Below are positions 8,315 to 18,016 of a stretch of DNA of 64,000 nucleotides, piece after piece. The position numbers were made by a program, and so were the translations under genes. Under the pieces are notes generated by a model that saw nothing but the letters and a program-made list of their open reading frames with translations, had not been told where the DNA came from and did no database searches. Location of the stretch: positions 1 through 64,000 of the forward strand of contig CAIYTF010000038.1 in assembly GCA_903929035.1 (NCBI GenBank). Direction: 5' to 3'. Position 1 is the first letter of the stretch; each line of letters opens with the position of its first letter. The stretch comes from an uncultured Ignavibacteriales bacterium. GTDB taxonomy: Bacteria; Bacteroidota; Ignavibacteria; Ignavibacteriales; Ignavibacteriaceae.

Positions 8315-10579
8315 TTATTTAATGAGAAGCATTTTGATTGTTGATTGATGAAAACCATCAGAGAACCGACAAAAATAAATTCCGCTTGGCGCAGATTTTC
8401 CGTTCCAAACTTCTTTATGCCAGCCCGCGGTTTTTGTTCCATTTACCAATTTTATCACTTCTTGCCCGCGGCTGTTGCTAACCGTCAATGTAACAAAAGA
8501 GTTCAATGGCAGGAAATACCTAATAGAGGTTTCGGGATTAAACGGATTTGGATAATTCTGTTCTAACTTAAATTCATTCGGTTGAATATCTTTTTGATCA
8601 TATAATCCGGTCGATGCCGAGTAATTTCTAACAACTCGAAAGCCTATATGATACCAAGGGTGATTCGGGTCCTGCGGTCCGCGGTAATAAGACGGGTTCC
8701 TGTTAGAGACTCTCGAATGACCATCATTCACTCCATTAGTCACAAGCCCGTTATACCAGTTGCCGCCGCGCATTCCTCTGTATGGTTTCCCATCCAGCAT
8801 AATAAATCCAGAGTCTGGTCCTTTCGGATTGTCGTACGGACTGATACTGTAATAGTTTTGTCCGTACCAATCATTGACAAGCTCCCAGACATTACCTTCC
8901 ATATCGTACAAACCGTAAGAATTTGCGCCGTTAGTGGTCTGATAGCTTGCCGCGCTGCCGGGCCAATTGAAATCCGATTTTTGTTTCAAAGTACCATTGT
9001 AAAATCCAACGGGCGTTGTATATGGATATTCGCCTGTCTCGTAAGGGTCTCCTGAATTAGGTAGATTCACCATCGCGGTATCTATCGTGTTTCCATTAGG
9101 ATAATTTAAGTAAGGATTCAGATGCCCTCCTCTGGCAGCAAATTCCCATTCAGCTTCAGTAGGAAGACGATAGCCATTTTTTGTAAAATCACAGCTCCAT
9201 AAATTAAGGTTATAACACTCGTCCAAGCCATTCTGAACACTGAGCCAATTACAATAAGCAGCAGCACCATACCACATAACTCCAACCACTGGGTGATTTG
9301 ATCTGAAATCAGCCATCGCGAATACTTTCCCGTTGAAACTTATGCTATAATATGGAGCATACTGATTCGTGTATAGATATATATCGCTTCCTCCTATACC
9401 ATAAACGATGTTATTTCTTACTTCTATTAAGCCTTTGATAAAATAAGAGTTTAAAAAAGCAAGAAACTGTTGATTAGTAGTCTCGGTCTTTGCCATCAGG
9501 CAGGAATTTACTTTTACTAAATGAATCGGCGTTTCATCGCTCGGATGAGCGGGATCGACAAAATTAAAATGATCTCCCATTTGATACTCACCGCCTTGTA
9601 TGGTAATTTCAGAAATTCCTATGTCCGAATTATCTGTTCCGCCTCTGACTAATATAACATTTTGTTTAAGCGTTTTATCATTGTAAGAAACAATTCCGTA
9701 ATCTGTATTAATATCCCAAGCCTTAGCCGATGTATTAAACATTGTAGTAGAAGACCAAAAGTTTCCTGATAGCACATTTGGAAAATATGATTTATCGAAT
9801 GCCGGTTTATACAATTTTTCATCGTTTAACGATTGCAGTTCTTTTATATTCGGCAGTCTCCAGTCTGTTTTCCCCGCTAATGAATATGTTCCGCTGTAAG
9901 CCAAGGATTCTTCCCAAGTCATTGGATTTTGAGATTGAATTTTTTGCCAAATGAGACCAGTATAATTATCGGTGATAGTTCCATTCCCGTTATCAGAAAA
10001 ATGAGTAATGGAAAATATTGTTGAGAATATATTCCTCACTGCTCTTACATTAAAGCGTTTTGTTCCGCCTGTGCCAATAGTTTCTGTTTTAGGATGCGCA
10101 CCTATTCCGCCCCCTGCATTAACTACCCATATTTTTGTTGAATCATCTATTTGTTTATCACTCGTCCACCAATAATCTGCTGTTGTTTTTGTAAAATACA
10201 AAGTATCTAACGCGGGGTTAAGAGTATTATAATTATTAATGCTAAATAATTCGCTGCTGGTTGGAAGCCGCCAATCATTATAGTTAACCAAATTTAGATT
10301 CCTGCAATAGGCAGCAGCACTTTCAAACACCATTTCGCCGCCGTCAACTTTTTGCCACATTAACCCTGTATTGTTATCGGTTATTGTTCCATTGCCATTG
10401 TCTGTATAAGAAAGCGGGTTTATGGAGTAGTCGGAATCCTCTCCTTTTGTAGTTGTGTAACCGCTTGTTTGTCCTGTATCAGGCAATTTAAAAGGGAGCA
10501 GTTTTTGAGCCTCTAAACGAGGTAGAAACATAGTTATTATCAACAAGATAAATATATTTAAGTTTGAAAAACAGAACAT
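8315..10579 (-). CDS. Secreted protein with two Lcl/DUF1566 domains, an FGE-sulfatase (SUMF1-like) domain and a T9SS tail
   Basis: The frame extends to 10624, but the ATG at 10579 has AGAGG six bases upstream and starts a clean signal peptide (MFCFSNLNIFILLIITMFL), so it is the likely start (754 aa) and removes an overlap with the upstream gene. Two DUF1566 repeats follow (TDNGNGTITDNNTGLMWQK and SDNGNGTITDNYTGLIWQK, each with a WRLP motif). Then comes an FGE-sulfatase fold (GGEYQMGD, TETTNQQFLAFLNSY, GYRLPTEAEWEFAARGG, YDMEGNVWELVNDWY, HIGFRVVRN). The family includes formylglycine-generating enzymes, but the C-terminal region holding their paired active-site cysteines (MRGGNWYNGLVTNG onward) has none, so catalytic FGE activity is unlikely and a binding role is more probable. 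It ends in a YPNPFNPETSIRY sorting tail. Confidence 0.85.
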   Translation of the reverse strand: MFCFSNLNIFILLIITMFLPRLEAQKLLPFKLPDTGQTSGYTTTKGEDSDYSINPLSYTDNGNGTITDNNTGLMWQKVDGGEMVFESAAAYCRNLNLVNYNDWRLPTSSELFSINNYNTLNPALDTLYFTKTTADYWWTSDKQIDDSTKIWVVNAGGGIGAHPKTETIGTGGTKRFNVRAVRNIFSTIFSITHFSDNGNGTITDNYTGLIWQKIQSQNPMTWEESLAYSGTYSLAGKTDWRLPNIKELQSLNDEKLYKPAFDKSYFPNVLSGNFWSSTTMFNTSAKAWDINTDYGIVSYNDKTLKQNVILVRGGTDNSDIGISEITIQGGEYQMGDHFNFVDPAHPSDETPIHLVKVNSCLMAKTETTNQQFLAFLNSYFIKGLIEVRNNIVYGIGGSDIYLYTNQYAPYYSISFNGKVFAMADFRSNHPVVGVMWYGAAAYCNWLSVQNGLDECYNLNLWSCDFTKNGYRLPTEAEWEFAARGGHLNPYLNYPNGNTIDTAMVNLPNSGDPYETGEYPYTTPVGFYNGTLKQKSDFNWPGSAASYQTTNGANSYGLYDMEGNVWELVNDWYGQNYYSISPYDNPKGPDSGFIMLDGKPYRGMRGGNWYNGLVTNGVNDGHSRVSNRNPSYYRGPQDPNHPWYHIGFRVVRNYSASTGLYDQKDIQPNEFKLEQNYPNPFNPETSIRYFLPLNSFVTLTVSNSRGQEVIKLVNGTKTAGWHKEVWNGKSAPSGIYFCRFSDGFHQSTIKMLLIK

Positions 10580-10596
10580 CCTATACCTCTTTTGTA

Positions 10597-12267
10597 TCAT
10601 TTCAGACAAATCATTTTTACGCATTTTGAAAAACCGCCGATTGTGATTCTGTAATAATATATACCGCTCGGGATTGAAAACTTATCCGCGTTAAATGAAA
10701 CCGTATATGTTCCCTGCTGTTGAAAATCGTTAACAAGCGTTGCCACTTCTCTCCCCATCGTATCGAACACTTTTAAGAGAACATTTCCCGTTTTGGGAAC
10801 ATCGTACCGAATGGATGTTTCGGGATTAAACGGGTTTGGATAATTCTGATATAGCTTAAAATCTCCAATAGAGCTAACATCATTCTCAATCGCGCTTGGA
10901 AGTTCAATCGGTCCAACGGGAGTTAAAACTTTTCCTGACAAACCGGAATAGGTCGGCGCATAACGATAGATTTTAAAAACCATATTATCTGTGGGAGTTT
11001 CACCCTGAGAAAAAATTCTTGCTGCAACCGGATTCATATAGGTCCACACGATCTGTTTGGAAGAATCAACCTCGAAAAATTTTCCTTTCGGTCCTTCGCA
11101 AATGAGAGAATTACCGTTTTGCAACCGTGTTGCGCCAGAAATGTTTTCAGCATAAAAGGAAGTATCAGGATTGGCTACAAACGACCAAGCTGTAACAGAT
11201 GGTCCGTAAGCAGAATCCTGCTCTCTTATATACGAACCATCCGTTGCCAAGGGCGGGATAATTTCTTCAATTGAAGAATACACTCTTCCCGGCCTTTTTG
11301 TCCCGTTATTAAATATCAAAATATTCCCTGCTCCCTGTAATCCGTTATCTATCCATCTCGCGTCGTGCTGAGAATATAGCTTTTGATTCGTGGCAGTTCC
11401 TAATTTATATGCTAAAGGATTTCCCCATCGATAAAGCAAGTCACCGCCTTTCCCCCGATTGCCTCCGGAATGTCCCGCCGCCTGAGCGGTAGTTGTGCTG
11501 TGATCTATTATCCAGAATTCGTGTATCGCGTGAACACTGACCATTATTTCGTCCCTGTCCGAATTATATCTGATTGAATTAAAATGAAGCCAATCCACTT
11601 TTTTATCACCGTAGTTGATGTTGAATAATCCAGGACGCGATGAAACGATTCCGTAATTTGCTTTGGAACTGTCAAAATCCTGAACCAGATGATCCCAAAT
11701 ATGCCATTCCCATATTATTGTTCCGCCGCCGGACACTTTGTCCGGTTGGACTTCAATAATTTTTTCCGACCAAACTTCCGCGTAAGTTGCTTTAGCAGTG
11801 TCACGTCCGGCGGCAACCACTTCGGCTAAAGTCTTTTTCTCCCACGCGATCATTAGAATATTTCCGTTCGGCATATATTCGATGTCGTGATGAGTGCTAT
11901 AAAGATTTCCGAAATGTTCGAAATACCAAATTAAATTACCGTTCCAGTCAAATAGCTCAACTCTTCCGCCGACACCACCCTGAACAAAATGATTGCCTGC
12001 ACCCACCATTGCTGTCCGCAAAAGATTGCCATCGGAAAGGAGCATCACGGACTGCCCGGGCTGATACGAGCTGTTCCACGAGTGAACTAACATTCCATTC
12101 ATATTGATTAAATATGTTTTTGTGGATTTTAAGGGAGTGAAAAGAGTATATCCCGCGAACGCTTTCGTGGTGTCGTAAAAAAGCAGACCAACAGTGTTAG
12201 TTTGTCCAAAGGCGATTCCTGCAAAGTGCCAAAAAAACAGCATAATTATAGATATTTTCGTTTTCAT
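10597..12267 (-). CDS. Secreted arylsulfotransferase-like (ASST) beta-propeller protein with T9SS sorting tail (second copy)
   Basis: The 556-residue protein has a signal peptide (MKTKISIIMLFFWHFAGIAFGQ) and the same propeller and histidine motifs as the gene at 6577: HHDIEYMPNGN, LHFNSIRYN, SQHDARWID, and EFWIIDHSTTTAQAAGHSGG. It closes with FKLYQNYPNPFNPETSIRY and KMICLK, a T9SS tail. The strong similarity throughout shows the two genes arose by duplication, with the FGE-like gene now between them. The sulfotransferase role is inferred from the fold only. Gaps of 17-30 bp on each side support co-transcription. Confidence 0.8.
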   Translation of the reverse strand: MKTKISIIMLFFWHFAGIAFGQTNTVGLLFYDTTKAFAGYTLFTPLKSTKTYLINMNGMLVHSWNSSYQPGQSVMLLSDGNLLRTAMVGAGNHFVQGGVGGRVELFDWNGNLIWYFEHFGNLYSTHHDIEYMPNGNILMIAWEKKTLAEVVAAGRDTAKATYAEVWSEKIIEVQPDKVSGGGTIIWEWHIWDHLVQDFDSSKANYGIVSSRPGLFNINYGDKKVDWLHFNSIRYNSDRDEIMVSVHAIHEFWIIDHSTTTAQAAGHSGGNRGKGGDLLYRWGNPLAYKLGTATNQKLYSQHDARWIDNGLQGAGNILIFNNGTKRPGRVYSSIEEIIPPLATDGSYIREQDSAYGPSVTAWSFVANPDTSFYAENISGATRLQNGNSLICEGPKGKFFEVDSSKQIVWTYMNPVAARIFSQGETPTDNMVFKIYRYAPTYSGLSGKVLTPVGPIELPSAIENDVSSIGDFKLYQNYPNPFNPETSIRYDVPKTGNVLLKVFDTMGREVATLVNDFQQQGTYTVSFNADKFSIPSGIYYYRITIGGFSKCVKMICLK

Positions 12268-12297
12268 TTTGTCTTTCTTATTGTAGTTGGTGTAAAT

Positions 12298-13995
12298 TTA
12301 TTTCAACAATTGCATTTTACCGACAGCATTATTTTTGCCTGCCGTGATTTTATAGAAATATATGCCGCCTGCCAAGTTTGACGTGTTAAATTCAATCTCA
12401 TATTTCCCGAGAGATTGCATTCCATTCACTAAAACCGCAATTTCTTTTCCTAAAAGGTTATATACTTTCAGTGAAACGAATGCACTTTCCGACAGGCGAT
12501 AACCAATTATCGTACTGGGATTAAACGGGTTTGGATAGTTTTGAAAAAGCGCGAAATCCCCCGGTAAAGGGCTGAACTCTGAAATTCCCGAAGTAGAATC
12601 GGATTTAACAATTGTGTAGGTGTGACTTATATCTTTATTGTGCCGAGTACTGTTCTCTTCAGTTGGCAAGTATGTCCTAACGTACTCGACTTTAGAACTC
12701 GTATCTGTTACCGTTACAAGAAGATAACCCCGGTTCGGAAGAATTACCCCGTTCACGTAACCATAAGACGCGGCGGAATTATTCGTGTAGCTTTTCAAGG
12801 ACGGCTGAGGGACTTCCTGATACACTATCCCGTCTTTGTCCTGTTTCCCGTAAAAGTGGTCGTGACCGTGGAAAAATATGGTTACTTTGTTTTCAACCAT
12901 TAGCGAATGAATCGGTTTCTCCCATCCGGAACGATAACTATCAAATCCCCAAGTAGAATCCGAATTTGCCCCGCCATTTTCAAAAAAATCAGCGAATTCG
13001 GATCCCCCGCGTCCATCATTGCCATTACCGCCAACCAACTGATGGCAGAATATATATTTAAATTTCGCGTGACTCCCGGCTATTGTATTCTTGAACCATT
13101 TATATTGATCTGTTCCAAGAGTCCATCCCCATCCCGGTTTGCTTTTAGTGTACCAATATGGATCAAGAACAATAAACAAGGCATTCCCCCATTCCCAAGC
13201 ATAGTAATTTTCGCGGAGACCAACGAAAGATTCACTTTTTGAATTGCCTGAATAAAACGCGTCGGGGACGGGATTAGGGTAATATATTTTCCGAGTGTTA
13301 GAATTCAACACGGGAAGACTGATTGCCGTGCTATTAAGCAGCCAGCCAAGTTCTCCATCGTGATTTCCCTGAACAAGAAAGAGCGGCACCGAATGACATA
13401 CGATATCAAAATAAGACCGGAAGAGCAGATGACGTTTTGTTATTTCCAATTGACTTTGAACTGCAAGCTTTTCAGACATAAAAGTGTCGCCCAAGTCCAA
13501 AAGAAAATCCGGATTCTTCGAGGCGATGTTTTGAAGCGTTAACGCGTAAACCGCGGGATTTGAATTAGTGTCAAGATGCGGGTCCGCCTCGATAGCAAAC
13601 GTGAAAGTACTTCCTGACGGCCTTTGAGTATGGAAACTATGACTGTCGCGGTTGATATAATTGACAGTGCCTGATAGTCTGTATTTCATTCTGTAAAAAT
13701 ATTGCTTATTCGGGAGCAGGTTATCAAGAACAAATACAAAGGGGATGCTGTCCGCACTTGTTTTAATGGTGGTTTGATTTTGGTAACCAAGAGAATCAAG
13801 ACCATATTCATAATATACATCAATAGCTATATTTGTGCACGCGTTGATAGTAACTGAATTAGACGTGGGTCTGCCCAAAAGCTCGTTGCAAATAAATTGT
13901 AAAGTATCCGTTTGGGAAAAAGGGTTCGCGTATAAGCCATAAATCGGCAATAGAAGTGCGGCGGTCAAAAAGAGTAGAAAAAACAGCTTTCGCAT
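12298..13995 (-). CDS. Secreted calcineurin-like metallophosphoesterase with FN3-like domain and T9SS tail
   Basis: The start has AAGGAA upstream and a signal peptide (MRKLFFLLFLTAALLLPIYGLYA). A fibronectin III-like N-terminal domain (about 35-130), as in purple acid phosphatases, precedes a metallophosphatase domain carrying the two-metal ligand set: EADPHLD, LDLGDTF, VQGNHDGE, FCHQLVGG and FFHGHDHFYG. Substrates could be phosphomonoesters or diesters; the sequence does not say which. The end is FALFQNYPNPFNPSTIIGY plus a sorting tail. It is the first gene of the four-gene exported operon, so the operon promoter should lie in 13996-14268. Confidence 0.88.
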   Translation of the reverse strand: MRKLFFLLFLTAALLLPIYGLYANPFSQTDTLQFICNELLGRPTSNSVTINACTNIAIDVYYEYGLDSLGYQNQTTIKTSADSIPFVFVLDNLLPNKQYFYRMKYRLSGTVNYINRDSHSFHTQRPSGSTFTFAIEADPHLDTNSNPAVYALTLQNIASKNPDFLLDLGDTFMSEKLAVQSQLEITKRHLLFRSYFDIVCHSVPLFLVQGNHDGELGWLLNSTAISLPVLNSNTRKIYYPNPVPDAFYSGNSKSESFVGLRENYYAWEWGNALFIVLDPYWYTKSKPGWGWTLGTDQYKWFKNTIAGSHAKFKYIFCHQLVGGNGNDGRGGSEFADFFENGGANSDSTWGFDSYRSGWEKPIHSLMVENKVTIFFHGHDHFYGKQDKDGIVYQEVPQPSLKSYTNNSAASYGYVNGVILPNRGYLLVTVTDTSSKVEYVRTYLPTEENSTRHNKDISHTYTIVKSDSTSGISEFSPLPGDFALFQNYPNPFNPSTIIGYRLSESAFVSLKVYNLLGKEIAVLVNGMQSLGKYEIEFNTSNLAGGIYFYKITAGKNNAVGKMQLLK

Positions 13996-14268
13996 CAGGT
14001 TCCTTGAAAAAATAATTTGATTGTACTTTTATATGACAACGTAAAAACATAAAACTTGCGGTATTGTTTATAATTATTTTTAGACAATAGATTTCCTAAC
14101 GGAAAATCGGGATGGAGTTTTCTTTATTTTCTACAAACCTCAATCTTCTAACAGAGAATTGTTAGGGTCCTAAACAGTTACCTTTCATTAAAGAATATTA
14201 ACCGAAATCCCCTTAATTTTCATCAAAAAATTGATTATTTTGAGATTTATTTTTAGAAAGAAAACCTA

Positions 14269-16098
14269 TTGGATAGCTCAAAAATCAGGAATATTGCCAT
14301 CATCGCGCACGTTGATCACGGCAAAACAACATTAGTAGATCATATATTACGCCAAACCGGTGCATTCCGCGATAACCAACACGTTGAAAAACGCGTTATG
14401 GATTCAAATGCCATTGAACGTGAACGCGGTATTACTATTCTCGCGAAAAATTTAAGTGTACGTTATAAAGGTTTCAAAATCAATATCGTGGATACTCCCG
14501 GTCACGCCGATTTTGGCGGTGAAGTGGAAAGAACCCTGAAAATGGTTGATGGCGTGCTTTTGCTGGTTGATGCCGCGGAAGGTCCTCTGCCGCAAACTAA
14601 ATTTGTATTAAAAAAATCACTCGAACTGGGACTTCGTCCGGTAGTAGTTATCAACAAAATAGACCGTAAAGATGCAAGAGCCGAAGATGTTTTAAGTGAA
14701 GTATTTGATCTGTTTTCCGCGTTAGAAGCCACTGATGAGCAATTAGATTTTCCGTTTTTATATGCAATTGCCAAACAAGGAATTGCCAAGTATCAGCTTA
14801 TTGACGAATCTGATAACTTGATACCGCTGCTTGATACCATAGTGGAAAAAATCCGCTCTCCAAAAGTTATCCCGGATACTCCATTTAAAATGTTAATCTC
14901 CGCGATTGATTACAATGACTATTTGGGAAGAATCGGGATTGGCAGAATTCACGAAGGTAAATTGATCGCTACAGACCCTGTGGTTCTCGTGCCGCTCGAA
15001 GGCAAAAAACAGAATGCTAAAATTACAAAGATATATACTTATGAGAATATCAAGCGGGTTGAGATTGAAGAAGCCGTGGCAGGTGATATTATCGCTGTTG
15101 CCGGTATGGAAGATATTGAAATAGGCGATACACTGGCTAACCCGGAAAACTGCGAACCTATACCATCAGTTCCTGTTGAAGAGCCAAGAATATCTATGAA
15201 TTTTATGGTTAACACTTCCCCTTTTGCCGGCAGAGAAGGAAAGTATGTCACTACCCGAAATATCAGTGAACGTCTTTCTAAAGAGTTGAAGACAAATGTT
15301 GGGTTACGAGTAGAAATGACTGAAACAGCAGATACGTTCAGGGTGAGCGGTCGCGGTGAATTGCATCTCGGAATATTGATTGAGAATATGCGCCGCGAAA
15401 ATTATGAATTTATGGTCAGCAAGCCCCAAGTTATTATGAAAAAAATTGCCGATGTTCTCTGCGAGCCTGTTGAACACGTGATTATCGATGTACCGGAAGA
15501 ATTTGTCGGTATTGTTATAGAAAAACTTGGCAAACGAAGAGGCGAGATGAAAAATATGCTCCCTTTCAAGGAAAATACTCGCGTTGAGTTTATTTGTCCG
15601 GCACGGGGTTTAATCGGTTATCGTTCCGAATTTATGACTGATACAAAAGGAACCGGTATTCTTCACCATAACTTTCACAGTTATGAGCCGTATAAGGGCG
15701 AGATAATTCAGCGTCAGCGCGGTGCAATCGTGGCGATGGAGGAAGGAATAGCGTCAGGCTACGCGATGTTCAAATTGCAGGAGCGGGCAGTATTTTTTGT
15801 TGCTCCAACCACTCACGTTTATGCTGGTATGGTTGTCGGTGAAAACTCCCGTTCAAATGATATGGTTGTAAATGTTACAAAGACAAAACAGCTTTCCAAT
15901 ATGCGTTCCTCCGGTGCAGATGAAGCTATTCGGTTAGAACCGCCTAAACAGCATTCCTTAGAACAGGCGATTGAATGGATCACTGATGATGAATATGTTG
16001 AGTTCACTCCGCTTTCAATCAGAATCCGTAAACGTTATTTAACGGATATGGATAGGAAAAATGCTCGGCTTGCCGCGAAAAATAATCCTGAAGATTAA
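14269..16098 (+). CDS. typA: Translational GTPase TypA/BipA
   Basis: A ribosome-binding GTPase related to EF-G, involved in ribosome assembly at low temperature and in stress responses. The 609-residue protein starts at a TTG (AGAAAG eight bases upstream), giving the standard N-terminus KIRNIAIIAHVDHGKTTLVD with P-loop AHVDHGKT. Switch II is DTPGHADFGGEVER, and the guanine-specificity motif is NKIDRKDAR. The EF-G-like domains III and V are present, along with the BipA-specific C-terminal domain (MVVGENSRSNDMVVNVTK, SSGADEAIRLEPPKQHSLE). Length is normal. A strong terminator follows. Confidence 0.96.
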   Translation: MDSSKIRNIAIIAHVDHGKTTLVDHILRQTGAFRDNQHVEKRVMDSNAIERERGITILAKNLSVRYKGFKINIVDTPGHADFGGEVERTLKMVDGVLLLVDAAEGPLPQTKFVLKKSLELGLRPVVVINKIDRKDARAEDVLSEVFDLFSALEATDEQLDFPFLYAIAKQGIAKYQLIDESDNLIPLLDTIVEKIRSPKVIPDTPFKMLISAIDYNDYLGRIGIGRIHEGKLIATDPVVLVPLEGKKQNAKITKIYTYENIKRVEIEEAVAGDIIAVAGMEDIEIGDTLANPENCEPIPSVPVEEPRISMNFMVNTSPFAGREGKYVTTRNISERLSKELKTNVGLRVEMTETADTFRVSGRGELHLGILIENMRRENYEFMVSKPQVIMKKIADVLCEPVEHVIIDVPEEFVGIVIEKLGKRRGEMKNMLPFKENTRVEFICPARGLIGYRSEFMTDTKGTGILHHNFHSYEPYKGEIIQRQRGAIVAMEEGIASGYAMFKLQERAVFFVAPTTHVYAGMVVGENSRSNDMVVNVTKTKQLSNMRSSGADEAIRLEPPKQHSLEQAIEWITDDEYVEFTPLSIRIRKRYLTDMDRKNARLAAKNNPED

Positions 16099-16101
16099 TA
16101 C

Positions 16102-16133
16102 AAAAAAGGCTGTTGAAAAACAGCCTTTTTTTT
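16102..16133 (+). terminator. Rho-independent terminator after typA
   Basis: AAAGGCTGTT (16105-16114) and AACAGCCTTT (16119-16128) form a 10-bp stem with a GAAA tetraloop, followed by a T-run to 16133. An A-run on the other side makes it work in both directions, so it can also stop the convergent gene ending at 16158. Confidence 0.92.
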
Positions 16134-16157
16134 ATATACTATAAAATATTTCTACTA

Positions 16158-17243
16158 TTATAAGTATAAACTAAAACCTGCTGAGAAAGTATTGTAGGTG
16201 GCAATATTGTAATCAGCATTGATGTTGAAAAGTAATATCTTTAATGAAGCACCAAGAGTAAGTTTAGTTTTGTTTTCTCCGTCAATGCTAAAAGTAATTG
16301 GTATTATTTTTGTACTCCCTGCAGTAGGAACATCAACCAACGTATAATTATACGTAATTGAAACATTAGATGATTCCATTGAAAATCCCGCGTAAGGGGT
16401 TAAGCTCAATAAGCCCCATCCGAATTTCTTACTGGCAAAAAAGCCAAAAGTGGTAGCCTTAGTCTCAAAAATATCTCCAACTTTCATTTTCTGCGTAAAA
16501 AAGGCAGCTGAAAGGTTAACATAAGGAATAGGAAGCCACATTCCAAGATTATGCTGAATACCCCACCCTAAATATTCGAATTTACCAAGTTCTTTGCTAA
16601 CTTCAATACTCGGCAAATAACGAATTGACAATGAAGTGCCATAAATAGTACCAAATGTTAATTGGGGAGCAGCCATTGGAAGTGCCGTTAAATCTCCAAG
16701 AACACCATTAGCATCAGTTGTAGTTGTGTTATTAAGATTAGACAAAGTGAGAGTCTGAGGATTGCCACCGACAGGTGTATAAGTTACTGATTGACCTGAC
16801 GTTATGCTTATTACAACATTTTTGTCTTTTGCACCAATAATTGTTGGACCGGAAATAGTTGCTTTAAATTGTTTGGCAACTATTGAATCAACCAAACCAG
16901 ATAGTGAAGTTGAAGGTACTCCAGGCACTAGTTGTTGGGCAATTTCAGTAGCTTGTTTCCTGTCTAAAGAAATCAGAGATGAAATTGAAAAATTCTTGTT
17001 CACTTCTTTGAAAGGCGTGCCCATCATTACAGCACCAACTTCAAGATCGAAACCAAGAATTTTATCATCAACGGCACGATGTACCCATCCTGAATTTAGA
17101 TTAGAACCAAAACCGCTAATTATAGGCGAAACATAAGCTTTACCTGCATCGAGTGCCAATCCTTGCAAAGCCGACTGTACCTGTGCAAAAACTGTACCGA
17201 AGAAGAGAACACTGAACATAGTAACACGTAGTAACCTTAACAT
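16158..17243 (-). CDS. Outer-membrane beta-barrel-type protein, resembles DUF6588
   Basis: AAGGAA precedes the ATG. The 361-residue product has a signal peptide (MLRLLRVTMFSVLFFGTVFAQ), then ALQGLALDAGKAYVSPIISGFGSNLNSGWVHRA, a pattern I associate with the DUF6588 family of Bacteroidota. The C-terminal half alternates hydrophobic and polar residues in short strands (GWGLLSLTPYAGFSMESSN, KLTLGASLKILLFNINADY) and ends in an aromatic-flanked strand (TFSAGFSLYL), as expected for an outer-membrane barrel. Function is unknown. It is a single-gene unit. Confidence 0.7.
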   Translation of the reverse strand: MLRLLRVTMFSVLFFGTVFAQVQSALQGLALDAGKAYVSPIISGFGSNLNSGWVHRAVDDKILGFDLEVGAVMMGTPFKEVNKNFSISSLISLDRKQATEIAQQLVPGVPSTSLSGLVDSIVAKQFKATISGPTIIGAKDKNVVISITSGQSVTYTPVGGNPQTLTLSNLNNTTTTDANGVLGDLTALPMAAPQLTFGTIYGTSLSIRYLPSIEVSKELGKFEYLGWGIQHNLGMWLPIPYVNLSAAFFTQKMKVGDIFETKATTFGFFASKKFGWGLLSLTPYAGFSMESSNVSITYNYTLVDVPTAGSTKIIPITFSIDGENKTKLTLGASLKILLFNINADYNIATYNTFSAGFSLYL

Positions 17244-17350
17244 AGAATATTCCTTTAGTTGTTTTATATGATTGATTATTTATTTTTGAATATTATAAAA
17301 ACACGATACTAATTTAGAAAATAATTTCTTAATACGTAAGCAAATTTTAA

Positions 17351-18016
17351 TTATAAAAAAAACGGATTATTTATTTTTTCATACCCGATTGTAGTACTCT
17401 CTCCGTGCCCCGGATATACAAGCACTTCTTCAGGCAAAGTAAATAATTTTTCTGTAATAGAATTTAATAAAATATTTGCATTGCCTCCCCAAAGGTCACT
17501 TCTTCCTATACTTTCTCGAAACAATACGTCACCTGTAAAACAAATAGCCGCTCTTTTTTCATAAAAACAAAATTCACCAGCGGTGTGTCCGGGTGTAAAT
17601 AATGGTTTAAATTTTAAATTGCCTATACATATTTCATCTTCCTCTTTTATTTCTACATCAGGCAACGGAGACTCGTTGCAGTGTATTCCGTAGAGAGATG
17701 CCTGCCTGCCCGCGTTTTTTAATAAAGGCAAATCCAAAGGCGGAGCATAAAATAGGCATTCAGGGAATGTATGTTTAATGAAATAGTTCCCGAATATATG
17801 ATCTAAATGACAATGCGTATTCAGCATAAACTTGATTATCAGATTATTTACTGACACAAATTCAAATAACTCGTTTTCTTCAGAATTGTTAAGACAACCC
17901 GGGTCTAAGAGAAAAGCTTCCCTTGACAGAGGTTCCCATACTAAGTAAGTATTTTCATTAAACGGACTGAATTCAAACACCCTAATAATAATATTTTCCG
18001 TATTTAAAAGAATCAT
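17351..18016 (-). CDS. Metallo-beta-lactamase-fold hydrolase (glyoxalase II-like)
   Basis: The 221-residue protein carries the MBL metal-binding set: THCHLDHIFG (HxHxDH), a second histidine in TPGHTAGEFCFY, an aspartate in FTGDVLFRESIGRSDL and a late histidine in VYPGHGESTTIGYE. The IGRSDLWGG segment and the length are typical of the small GloB-like group that hydrolyses thioesters such as hydroxyacylglutathione; no substrate can be fixed from sequence. It overlaps the aroC stop by four bases (ATGA), so it is translationally coupled with aroC. Confidence 0.85.
   Translation of the reverse strand: MILLNTENIIIRVFEFSPFNENTYLVWEPLSREAFLLDPGCLNNSEENELFEFVSVNNLIIKFMLNTHCHLDHIFGNYFIKHTFPECLFYAPPLDLPLLKNAGRQASLYGIHCNESPLPDVEIKEEDEICIGNLKFKPLFTPGHTAGEFCFYEKRAAICFTGDVLFRESIGRSDLWGGNANILLNSITEKLFTLPEEVLVYPGHGESTTIGYEKINNPFFL

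Noticed and set aside
13859-14050. 63-codon frame over the phosphoesterase signal peptide
   Set aside because: Shadow of the signal-peptide coding region in another frame, no ribosome binding site.
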